The position numbers were made by a program, and so were the translations under genes. A DNA stretch of 11,868 nt from the NCBI GenBank assembly GCA_003118195.1, contig BEXV01001987.1, forward strand, positions 8,530 through 20,397. The letters are read 5' to 3'. Numbering within the stretch: the stretch's first letter is position 1; every line of letters begins with the position of its first letter. This stretch comes from Hemicentrotus pulcherrimus (Eukaryota > Echinodermata > Echinoidea > Camarodonta > Strongylocentrotidae). The notes under the pieces are model-generated. The model did not search any database. It saw nothing but the letters and a program-made list of their open reading frames with translations, and was not told the DNA's origin. Positions 1 to 8,545 of this stretch are shown in pieces.

Positions 1-22
1 GAGAGAGAGAGAGAGAGAGAAG
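1..22. repeat. GA dinucleotide microsatellite
   Basis: An uninterrupted (GA)n run opens the window and may continue to the left. It is followed by a purine-rich stretch to about base 95. It lies in the intron downstream of the ORP5/8 exons. Confidence 0.9.
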
Positions 23-208
23 GAAAAATAAAATGGAAAGGGTAATAACAAGAGATACCAGGCTGACAAAGAAAGACAAAAGGTCAAAAAAACTTTGCAC
101 GTAATAAATCATGATTTTCAATAGTAGAATACCACAAACTTATTGCAGTACAGCCATAAATTCCTGCAAATTAGCAAAAGTTGTTGATTTTACAATTACA
201 CAGTAGTA

Positions 209-658
209 AATTGGCAACACTCCCAGCATGTCCACACACAAGAAACGTCGTATAAATAATCATCATTTAAATTCCAGGATGTCCACACACAGAAGAAAGT
301 AATCACTGACCTCTACAACGAAATGTCCTGCGGTCATGAAATGGAAGCGGAAATGAGAGGTCAGGTCTCCTTTCGCGCCAGGTCACGTTAAGCCCCGCCC
401 AGTTAGTTACACTAGTTAGACTAGTTCCGTCCACACACAAAATTTCTGTGATTAGGCGTGATTCTTTATTGAGTTTCAGTTCGAAACGATGCCCAAACCT
501 GCGTTTCGTTAGACTAGTGTCGATATACGATGTATTGTTAGTGAGCGTCCACACACACATATTTCATCGTAAAACTATCGCGAAACGGTATAGCTAATTA
601 CGCCTAATCACGGAAAATGTTGTGTGTGGACAGGGGGATAGTTTAGGTGTTGCCAATT
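209..658. mobile_element. 450-bp putative non-autonomous DNA transposon with 12-bp terminal inverted repeats and GTCCACACACA subterminal motifs
   Basis: The ends are perfect 12-bp inverted repeats: AATTGGCAACAC at 209-220 and GTGTTGCCAATT at 647-658. Inside are five copies of GTCCACACACA: direct at 230-240, 281-291, 429-439 and 547-557, and inverted at 621-631. Repeated motifs clustered near the ends are typical of transposase-binding sites in hAT-like and other cut-and-paste elements. No transposase is encoded; the minus-strand reading frame across 303-560 has no family resemblance. Target-site duplication is unclear. AATT at each end could be a 4-bp duplication or part of the inverted repeat, and I see no convincing 8-bp duplication. 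The right end lies only 36 bp from the ORP5/8 splice donor. The superfamily is not assigned. Confidence 0.6.
429..631. repeat. Long imperfect inverted repeat inside the TIR element
   Basis: The left arm, 429-463, begins GTCCACACACAA and contains GTGATTAGGCGTGATT. The right arm, 596-631, has the reverse complement with GTGATTAGGCGTAATT. About 31 of 36 positions pair by eye, with one small gap. The loop (464-595) holds a further perfect 7-bp hairpin, CGAAACG at 482-488 with CGTTTCG at 502-508. In the primary transcript this could form a stem-loop about 60 nt past the exon donor. Confidence 0.7.
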
Positions 659-694
659 GCAGTTACACGACCTCGTAGTGATTTTGGTTCTTAC

Positions 695-796
695 CTTCAT
701 GTAATCTGCCATCACAATAATGGAGGGATCTTTGAGAGCTGAAAGGAGTTCCTTGGTCACTCTCTTCTTCTCCCTTCTGTAGTTCTTCTTTTGCGC
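695..796 (-). CDS. OSBPL8: Internal exon of an ORP5/ORP8-type oxysterol-binding protein-related protein (polybasic segment just before the PH domain)
   Basis: This is a 102-nt internal exon in phase 0 at both ends, encoding 34 residues. It is preceded by a pyrimidine-rich acceptor (tcttctttcag) and followed by the donor ATGAAG|gtaag. The peptide starts AQKKNYRREKKRVTKELL and ends DPSIIVMADYMK. From memory, vertebrate ORP8 reads KKNYREEKKRATKELL and DPSVIVMADWLK at the same place, just before the PH-domain strand IRGTLK. ORP5/ORP8 are tail-anchored ER proteins that exchange phosphatidylserine for PI4P at ER-plasma membrane contacts. The Lys/Arg-rich stretch before the PH domain helps target the plasma membrane. 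Eight of the first 15 residues here are basic. The segment is short, so ORP5 and ORP8 cannot be told apart; many invertebrates have one ancestor-like gene. The rest of the PH domain is not in the window and should lie to the left. Reading past the donor leaves the conserved protein at once and ends in the TIR element. Confidence 0.93.
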
Positions 797-1537
797 CTGA
801 AAGAAGAAAGGAAGACAGAATATGGAATTACATTTTTTATAACTTAATTTAAGAGTTTCATCAGAATGGTTGTAATAATGATTTGAAAGTTCTTGTATTG
901 CATCCAAACTTTCGCTGTGATCCGAAAATTGGCGGCTTATTTCAGTCTGCCAATTTGTGTGTGAGGAACTGTTACAGGTAGATGTTTCTTTTGGATGTGA
1001 TACAAGATCTTTCGAATCAGATTCTGTTATGTTTGTGATCTTGGTTTTCTTTTTTATTATCCATTATTATTAACAATTTCATTATTAACTGCTCAGTCTA
1101 TAGAGGTACATATTCTAATTGCTTCTGATGTGAAATGCAATCATTATAAAAAAAATTGTACTCATAAGCTTACATAAATCTATTTGATGTGAAATAATTT
1201 GATTATAGTACATTGTTATTTATATGTATCAGACTCTACAAATTCCTTGACTTCGTATAAATTATTTCTACCATTGTCATCTATCTTTTTGTATTTTCAT
1301 TTGAAATTCCACCTGACTTTGCGTTTACAATATTAAAGAAATATTTTTAAGAATACCAACATGGTTCTATCGCCAATTGTAGTAATTATGATTTTCATGC
1401 ATTTTCCATTCTGCACATGTTTTTTCTCTCAATACATTTTGCTAAGATTCAGTGTACCTTAAGGGGAGCTTTACATCATAATTGGTGAAATCTCAAACAA
1501 TATCAATTATTAAGAAGGGAGGAATGTCTTGGTGTAC
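797..1537 (-). other. Intron between the two ORP5/8 exons
   Basis: This 741-nt AT-rich intron has a GT donor at 1537-1536 and an AG acceptor at 798-797 (minus strand). It holds no recognisable gene. It does contain an exact 12-bp copy (1452-1463) of the sequence that spans the real donor (1532-1543), described in the findings. Confidence 0.85.
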
Positions 1538-1633
1538 CTTAAGTGACTCTCTCTTGGAGAGTTTTGTAGGCGTGGTGGTCCCATGGCTATGATGGGTTAG
1601 GTATTCACCAGTGCTATTCAGCTTTCCCTCCGA
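1538..1633 (-). CDS. OSBPL8: Upstream internal exon of the same ORP5/ORP8 gene (Ser/Thr-rich linker ending KLSKRESLK)
   Basis: This 96-nt exon encodes 32 residues, in phase 0 at both ends. It was found by looking for the exon that should precede the polybasic one. The acceptor is a good pyrimidine-cag (tgtcttcctgcag); the donor is CTTAAG|gtacac, usable but weak beyond GT. The peptide starts SEGKLNSTGEY and ends PTKLSKRESLK. Vertebrate ORP8, as I recall it, has SESKLYNGSEK and later SKLTKKESLK followed directly by VQKKNYREEKK. This exon therefore joins perfectly to the exon at 695-796 (ESLK then AQKKNYRREKK). The intron between them is 741 nt. The middle is low-complexity Ser/Thr/His and probably a disordered linker. 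The phase match, splice sites and similarity at both ends make the call strong despite the short length. The next exon upstream was not recognised. Confidence 0.88.
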
Positions 1634-1659
1634 CTGCAGGAAGACATAATATCAAAGAG

Positions 1660-2400
1660 AAACATTCAGATATTATTGACTGATTCATTCATTCTTTCAT
1701 TTATTCCATTTATTTATTTAATTTCATTTCCAGAAACATTAAAGAGTGTAAAAATAACAAAGAACACAAGAAAACGAATAACAATAATCAATATAATAAC
1801 AGGGAAAAAAAGCCATCAACTAATGCCTTCGGATTACCAAAAGAAACTGAGTTTCTGTAGAAGGCTCTCCTTGTTAGTTGATCCATTAATTTGTTAATTT
1901 ATCTATTCTTACCATTCACTCATTCATTCAATTATTTATTGAGCATTGGTTGATTGGATTATTAATTTATCAATTCATTCAATCGTTCATCCAGTCAATG
2001 ATTCATTTATACATTTATGAATTTGTTAATTTATCTATTCATTCCATTCACTCATTCTTCAATCATTTATTAAGCTATTAATTGATTGGTTTATTAATTC
2101 ATCAATTCATTCATTCTTTCATCCAGTCAATGATTCATTTATTCATTCATTAATTTATTCATTTGTGTATTATTTCCATTTATTCCCATTAAATTATTTA
2201 TTAAATTATCAATTCATTTATTCATTCATCCAGTCAATGATTTATTTAATCATTCATTAATTTGTTAATTTGTGTAATATTTCCATTTTTCCATTCCTTC
2301 AATCATTTATCAATCTATTAACTAATTCATTTATTAGTTAATTCATTTTTTTTCTCCATTCATTCATTCATTCATTTGTTCATCCATCAATAACAGCTTA
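1660..2400. repeat. Degenerate ATTC/ATTT tetranucleotide satellite with a higher-order unit
   Basis: This stretch of over 700 bp is built from CATT, ATTT and ATTC words with many ATTCATTC runs, the cleanest at 2357-2376. From about 1880 a longer unit is visible. The landmark CATCCAGTCAATG recurs at 1988, 2120 and 2227, in a context of TCAATTCATTCATT upstream and ATTCATTTATTCATT downstream. The unit is thus roughly 107-132 bp with a decayed partial copy to about 2395. The small open frame at 1676-1897 is low-complexity and not a gene. Confidence 0.8.
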
Positions 2401-4745
2401 ATAATGAAAGATCAGGTATTGGAATTATTGAAACATTCTTTCTTGACACAAAGACTTTTTGCAAAGACAGCTTTTTCACAACAAATTGTGATGATATCGC
2501 GGAAGAATTTGTTAATTTGTAAATTGTCATGAATTGCAAAAACCAAGTGTTTTGTTGATTGTCGTTCAATTAGCTTTTTGGCATGATACTTTTGCGAAAT
2601 CTGGCATCACTCGCCAGTTTCTGGTTTTATGATCTAATTGCCAGTCCTATCTCATATCAGGCATTATTTTCAAAACACACAACAAAAATCTAAAATCAGT
2701 CAAACACTAATAAATATCTTTTGCATAAATGTGCAGCAAATAAATCCTAAACTGTCAATAACATGGTATTTTCTGATTGCATTACATAATTGCATTACAT
2801 GTAGAGTACATGTACATGTATGTATCAACATCTAAAAATATATTTAAAAAGTAACAAGAACATTTTCCTTGACAGAAGGCGTGAAAGGAAATCAGAAAAC
2901 CTCAAAAAATATACATATACTGTATGACTGTATGACTGTATTCCAATAAAGAATTCATACCACATTGGACAGACTGTATAAATGTACCAACAATTTCTCT
3001 GTTAACTTTGACACGGGTAATATAGATTAAGACTAACATATTTCACAGTCCTTTTAATACAAACGGAGCAAAGCCCAATATTTGCAGTCTGGTCATACAA
3101 AAAGGATCACATGCAGATGAATTGTATACATGACAATATTGATTGTACTGTATGTAAATGTTGAACAATCTATTCAGTACTTCTGCAGGCAGATTTACAA
3201 AATGTATGTAATCTAATTTATCATTTATTTATTCAAAATCTGTCTCACAGCCTACATGTACAGGTGTAGTCTGTATTGTGCAATTTTTTTACAAAGAAAA
3301 ACAAACTGCATATAATCATGGACCTACTACGAGTAGTAAATGCATGATACAGCAATAACTAACAATAGGCCTACTACATGTATACCAACATAATTGAACA
3401 TATTATACAGAATAAAAGAATGATACATGATTTGGCATAGTAAATGTGAATCATAATTAACATGATTAATATTTTTAAAAAGAAAGAAGAAAAAGCAAAG
3501 GTAGAAGCCATAGAGAAGAAAAATGAAAAGGTAATTGGGTCAAAAATAGAAGTACAAATTAAGGAAAATAACAGGAAGGACTGATGAAGAGAGACCGAAT
3601 GTAGTGGGCTTTGAAAAGGACTAATAATGTATAAACAAATTCTGCGCTATCTGTCGTATAGTAAGAAAATTATATAACTGGGCAGAGTCTATCGTGAGCA
3701 CACATTGATGATTGGCAAGCTGTCATGTCAATTCAAAATGACTTCATTCATACGACGTTTCTTGATAAGACGTTGATCTATAGTTTGTATGCTCCTCTCA
3801 TTTTCTGCAAAAGTAATTGCACGGTTGCCTCATCTATCAACCCGAAGTGAAAAACCTTTCCTGAATCTTTTGTGGACTTTCACCATGTATCAACTCAAGC
3901 TGAGGTCTGCTCATGGAATTATACTGTGAAAGAAGCTTTCTGGAAGCAATGGGGAAACGCCAATATGGGTATATGGGACTACACACAAATGTTTGGACCA
4001 AACTTTTCAGTTATTTAATGTAAATATCATGTGTCAAATATTGGAAAACTATCAATATTTAAAAACACTACAGGAGCAAATCCAATGTTCCTTTTGTAAA
4101 CTGTACTTTTTCCAATCATGTTGCTGTTTAGGTGTACCGGTACTGCAAGTTCTGAAAGGGTACAATCTATAATCATTTGGGCAGCATGGACATTAAAGAG
4201 CAAATATTCATTTTTGGATTGATATCTGGATAAAATTATGTATAGTATAGTTAAATAACTTATACTGACACTTTCTCAAAGACATAAAGACAAAATAAAC
4301 GCCTACCAGTATGTAAGAAATAATATCAGCTGTTCACATCTTAACTTACATGCAATTTAATGATGCAAAGAGTAAATTTAGCACGGCTGAGTGATATATT
4401 AATTTTGTCAGAAAGTGTGCTATCAAAATCTGCATTATTATTAAAATGATGCAACTAAATGCACATACAAGCGTACTTTGTTAAACCACAATAATTTCAC
4501 ACTTTGAAAATAATTATTTGCCTAGTCAGAGGATTGCGCAATAGTCTTGTGACCATGACGCCATACATATTTTTAATCAAACGTAACCACTACTCAATTG
4601 TACATAGCACACTGTTAAGCCATACTTGAGTGGTTCACCATACATTATTGGAATATTATCAAATTATCAAGACTCAAGAGGCATTGTGGAATATATCATT
4701 AAAGACGTCATCATTTTTCATCCGCTTTTTTGTTTTATGATAGAA
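2400..4745. other. AT-rich intronic/intergenic DNA with no recognisable gene
   Basis: I see no exon with both splice sites and a recognisable peptide here. Small items are: a partly palindromic ACATGT-rich stretch at 2799-2822; a short tandem repeat CTGTATGA at 2920-2940; a hairpin at 3315-3348 (ATCATG/CATGAT outside CTACT/AGTAG); a single copy of the 15-bp repeat family at 3741-3777; and the 10-bp palindrome GTACCGGTAC at 4134-4143. Confidence 0.6.
3741..3777 (-). repeat. Dispersed copy of the 15-bp GAAGAAACGTCGTAT-type repeat
   Basis: On the minus strand this reads about two units of the 15-bp family found in tandem at 5608-5742. Bases 3750-3762 are the exact reverse complement of AGAAACGTCGTAT at 241-253. 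The adjoining bases 3763-3777 are a more decayed unit with the same spacing. Confidence 0.55.
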
Positions 4746-4989
4746 TACTGTAAAAGTAGAAATATTTGCAGTGCATTAATTTTCACGGATTTTCGCGCTA
4801 AGATCGGCAAGCGCAAATTTTAAAACTCGCAAAAACATAAGCAAATAAAATCAAATCATGCGCTTTTCGTGCACCAATAGTAATGAAAACAATGGAGTGA
4901 AGTGTACAACGCAGATTCAAGAACCCACTAATATGTTTTGGGTCTCTCAGCGCAAAAAAATTAATCACAAAAATAACAGGTTTAGAGTA
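4746..4989. mobile_element. MITE copy 1 (TA-flanked, short terminal inverted repeats)
   Basis: The copy starts TACTGTAAAAGTAGAAATAT and ends AACAGGTTTAGAGTA, giving inverted ends TACTGTAAA and TACTCTAAA. The terminal TA is probably the target duplication. A second copy at 10436-10640 shares the exact 17-bp start GTAAAAGTAGAAATATT and a long 3' portion (ATATGTTTTGGG...CTCAGC...AATTAATCAC...AATAACAG). It is 244 bp, about 40 bp longer than copy 2 because of extra internal sequence. There is no coding capacity; reading frames across it on both strands are spurious. A TA target and short inverted ends would fit a Tc1/mariner-type non-autonomous element, but the superfamily is inference. Confidence 0.72.
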
Positions 4990-5607
4990 GGCTGTGAGTG
5001 GTGTCCATTTAATTCCTATCTCAATGTGCTGGGAAAGTTTCATTAGTGCAGTAATGTTTGTATTTTTTTCTCAATGATTGAACAGTTCAACATTGCAACT
5101 TGTCATTTGATTTTCAATGTAAAAGGCTAAGTAAAAACAATGTCTGCTCCCCTCCCTTCTCCCAAATACATGTACTAACAAACTATTCAAGAATCCCAGC
5201 TGATAATAACTGTTCATACTCATTGAATGATTCTAACTTTGCATCACCATTGAACAAACCAAATAAAATGTTTTCCATGCCTTCAAAAGGAAAAAAAAAA
5301 GATGCAGTGAGATATTACCTCAATATTTCACTTCAGTGGAAGCAAAAAAAGAATAATAATATTTATGTTCCTCCTTCCCCCCTGAATAAAAATAAATGAA
5401 GCATGTTAAAGCCAAACCAAATCCTGTTTTTGAATATATATCTCTTCTGTATAACCTTGATCTTTAAACTTTGAATGCAATGGAATTTGGAATGCCAAGA
5501 CTAAACAATGACAAACTACGCGTGACTAGTGCTCAGCCATTAGAAGACTGATTTAATAGAGCCTATTCACACCACAGACAATCTACAAAATATAAAAAAA
5601 ACGGTAC
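4990..5607. other. AT-rich spacer, nothing recognisable
   Basis: This stretch holds A-rich runs and a plus-strand frame of 99 codons (5100-5399) full of Asn, Lys and Ser. That composition is what AT-rich noncoding DNA produces. I see no family resemblance or supporting splice sites. Confidence 0.55.
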
Positions 5608-5742
5608 GAAGAAACGTTGAATGAAGAAATGTTGTATAAAGAAACGGCGTATGAAGAAATCTTGACTGAAGAAATGTTGCATGAAGAAATCTTGACTGAA
5701 GAAATGTTGCATGAAAAAACGTAGAATGAAGAATTATCGTAT
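5608..5742 (+). repeat. Tandem repeat of nine 15-bp units (GAAGAAAYGTYGYAT type)
   Basis: Nine consecutive units of exactly 15 bp fit without any gap: 5608, 5623, 5638, 5653, 5668, 5683, 5698, 5713 and 5728. Examples are GAAGAAACGTTGAAT, GAAGAAATGTTGCAT and GAAGAAATCTTGACT. Units 4-7 are a duplicated dimer (CTTGACT unit then GTTGCAT unit, twice). Differences between units are mostly C/T and G/A at ACGTCG, as expected from CpG decay. Single units of the same family occur at 241-253 and inverted at 3741-3777. The period is a multiple of three, but I see no sign that it is coding. Confidence 0.85.
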
Positions 5743-6052
5743 AGCTAAAGGATCATACAGCAAAGGGAGGATACAGACTAGAAAGCAACATCATCTTGAC
5801 GAACTAATTTTGAAGAGATCAACTGATAGTCTGAGACTGAAAGCCGGCCAATCAATAATGCACACTCATGATGAGCCCCACCCACTTTTACTTTTGTTTA
5901 TTTGATGCAACGTTCATGCACTATAAGATATCAATTTTTCCTTCTTATTTCAGAAATTTACTTTGTGGCAGACATGACTGGATTTATGCAAAAATTGTGA
6001 AGATCGGGTCTCTTGTTAGTTACATTAAGCAGTGTCTGCACTTTGAGACTAG

Positions 6053-6268
6053 GGTGTAGCACTAAAAGTATAAGTGGGTGTGGCACTAGAAGTATAAGTG
6101 GGTGTAGCACTAAAAGTATAAGTGGGTGTGGCACTAGAAGTATAAGTGGGTGTGGCACTAGAAGTATAAGTGGGTGTAGCACTAAAAGTATAAGTGGGTG
6201 TGGCACTAGAAGTATAAGTGGGTGTGGCACTAAAAGTATAAGTGGGTGTGGCACTAGAAGTAGGAGTG
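6053..6268 (+). repeat. Minisatellite of nine 24-bp units
   Basis: Nine units of 24 bp, consensus GGTGTRGCACTARAAGTATA plus AGTG, run without gaps. Two variants alternate: A (GTAGCACTAAAA) and G (GTGGCACTAGAA), in the order A G A G G A G, then a hybrid (GTGGCACTAAAA), then a diverged last G unit. Since 24 is a multiple of three and the unit has no stop in some frames, both strands show artificial open frames (GCGTRSIS repeats on plus, HPLILLVP repeats on minus). Neither is credible as a protein. Near-identity of units implies recent expansion, so the locus is probably length-polymorphic. Confidence 0.92.
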
Positions 6269-7521
6269 ATAGATGTTAGGCGGATATAAAAGATGGAGAT
6301 AAGATATTTTTCTTGTTTCTGGTTAGTGTAAACATTGAATTGTGTAGACTAGAAGCTAAATCAATAACTATGACCAACTTTCAAAATCATAACTATTATA
6401 CAAATATTGACTGCTCAAGAGTTCAATACAAAAAAATATATGAAACAACGAATTCAGTATTTTTAAAAGTGATACTTTATTTCACCGTAGACAAGGTAAA
6501 TATAACTGCATGATCAAAATTCTGAATTCGAAGGTGAATATATTATGTTCTATAAAACAACAATATGTGCATTCAATATTTGTTATAAAAATTCAGGGTA
6601 TTTTTGCAATTTCATGCCCTTTATATTTCTTTTTCTCAAGCCATCTGTGTGTGGCTTAGACAATATATGTATACCATGGGAAAGTGGGGGCAGCCATGGT
6701 ATGCTGTATGGTGTACCGGAGTTACCTTGCACATAAGAAAGGTTGTACGCTTGTGCAAGTATAACAAATTGTTTAGTGTCAAGTGATAGCCATAAGGAAG
6801 TTATTTAACAAATACCCTATTTTATATTATAAAATATTAAGATTATTGCTAGAAAAAGAATCTAACTTGAATCCAAACTTACGCAATATCTTTAAAAATT
6901 GGCAAATCTTATGCTTCAAAACGTGATGTTTGTTTAGTGTGATCAAAAATAGACGCAAGGAGGGTCATAATGGAATGAGATAAGGAAGATAGGTAGCCGG
7001 AGGAGAGAGAAATCGTTAATGAAGCATGACTACATCTCCTCTTCATATAGCTATCATCGAGTAAACCCCACTGCATACACGCACACTGCAGAGCTGAGTT
7101 GCCTCGGTCATAAAGCTCTTCTCATTAGCTGCATCAATATGTATCCCCCAATGCACTTAGTTAGGAGCATTACTCTGCAGAAAAAAAAGCTTCAACTGTT
7201 AGCAAGGTATATATTCATCATATATTCTCATTACGTGTAGATGAGGCCAAATAAAAATGATTCCTAGTTTCTCAACCCCTCCTCCCTTTTTTTGTCTTTT
7301 TTGTTGGACTGCTTCAATTTTGATATTTGATACATTTGTTCTGAAATGTAATAAATTACATCTAGACGATGTGGTTAACAAAATACAAAAAATATTATGA
7401 TGCAGTTTCACCATTTTTCCAGCCTCTATGGTGCTACATATGAAATTAATGACTAGAGCTTGTGTTCAAATTAACTCGATACTGATAGCATTTCAATGTA
7501 CAGAAAAATATCAAATGATGA
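6269..7521. other. AT-rich DNA without a recognisable gene
   Basis: Only short frames with no family resemblance occur here. Possible minus-strand splice donors (TGCAAG|gtaact near 6726, ATTGC|gtaagtt near 6883) have no convincing exon behind them. Confidence 0.55.
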
Positions 7522-8363
7522 ATGACATGGAACTCCCTCCTCCTCACTTTTGAAGAATCCAGACCAGAAAATATGATTGAATCAATTCTACTTGGCCTTT
7601 TGGTGAGTGGGTGGCAGATTTCCAAGCTAGTCAAACTACATGTAATGTGGATGTTGACAGAAATGGCAAATATGGCTTCAACAATGATCAGTCCAAATTT
7701 CGTTGAAGGTGGAGGTCAAAGGTCACTCTTATTATCAATGCGAGAAGAAAAACAAGACCTGTCTGACTGCCAACAGATTTTAGATGGCAGCAAATTGCTA
7801 AAGACAAATACTGAAGTCACAAATCTTTCACGCATTAGAATACATACACATCAAATGAGGAGCATAATTATGACTAAGGAGATAATTGTCTCCTTGACGC
7901 AAGCTGATAGTGATAGCCACCATGTTGATCACAGGGCAGTTCAGACATGATGAATCACTTCAAAATTCGGCTGAGAATACAGGAACATCGTCTCCTCCTT
8001 GACATTCGAGAGCATAATGTAAAGGCACGGGTTCAAACCTACCTGTACAAAGTCAAGGCAATCACTGCACATAGACTCTACACGTTACATATACAGCTAG
8101 CAGAATACCTGCTGCATCTTATCCTCCTTGTAAACACTTACATTGAGCATAAGCAGAGTTGTATTGGGGTACCGCGTCTCTCAATGCTCGATGTGCACCA
8201 TGGACTTCACGGAAGCATGTCAAGGAAGATTACCAGAGGGATCGAGGGTGAGGAGTGTGTTGCTGTTCTCAATCAAGGCAAGGACATACCGCACTGCAGG
8301 CCAGCTGTTCTACTAAACGGCATACCTTACTCAGTCTGGCATGGACTTGCAATGAGAGCATGA
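7522..8363 (+). other. Less AT-rich, unusually open stretch; two overlapping unrecognised frames
   Basis: A 142-codon frame (7522-7950) is followed by a 138-codon frame (7947-8363) in another register, overlapping by ATGA. Together they leave about 840 bp almost without stops on the plus strand, longer than elsewhere in this AT-rich window. I do not recognise either peptide. The second has a hydrophobic run (YLLHLILLV) near its middle but no domain I can name. The composition is visibly richer in G and C than the flanks, especially 8160-8360. It could be a decayed retrotransposon or processed pseudogene, a noncoding transcript, or chance. A bacterial-style overlapping gene pair is excluded by the context. 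The opposite strand has only short frames. Confidence 0.25.
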
Positions 8364-8387
8364 GTATATATAATCTGGCCTGCTAAT

Positions 8388-8476
8388 GCTCTCTCAGTCT
8401 CGCTCTCTCTCTTTTCCTGTTTCAGTCACGGCTGTTCCTGCACACAAAATGCCCTTGCGCTTGCTTGCTTGCTTGC
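8388..8476 (+). repeat. Pyrimidine-rich tract and (TTGC)n microsatellite
   Basis: A CT-rich run (8388-8422) ends in tttcctgtttcag, a sequence that looks like a plus-strand 3' splice site. It is followed by four TTGC units at 8461-8476. The sequence after the apparent acceptor has early stops in the ATG frame, so no exon is called. Confidence 0.6.
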
Positions 8477-8545
8477 TATGACCGTTCACCGGTCACCAAC
8501 TGTACAGCTTCAGTTGCTAGTCTAGCATACAAGACCCTTTTGAAT

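Noticed and set aside
358..400. AGGTCA half-sites (358-363, 380-385) and a CCCCGCCC GC-box as a promoter
   Set aside because: They are short common words inside the TIR element and downstream of coding exons. No start-site evidence.
303..560. 85-codon minus-strand open frame
   Set aside because: It lies inside the TIR element, overlaps its repeated motifs, and the peptide has no recognisable domain. The ORP5/8 reading leaves the coding frame at the donor at 694.
608..907. 99-codon minus-strand open frame as a complete gene
   Set aside because: Only 695-796 is coding. The flanks are intron read-through, as shown by the acceptor at 797-798, the donor at 693-694 and family similarity confined to the exon.
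5608..5742. CRISPR array
   Set aside because: The 15-bp units are contiguous with no unique spacers, and the genome is eukaryotic.
5958..6279. Repeat proteins on both strands across the minisatellite
   Set aside because: The frames are forced open by a 24-bp unit without stops. Mirror-image repeat proteins on opposite strands are an artefact.
8398..8480. Plus-strand 3' splice site and exon after tttcctgtttcag
   Set aside because: The pyrimidine tract is part of a CT-rich simple repeat, and the sequence after it runs into TTGC repeats and stops.
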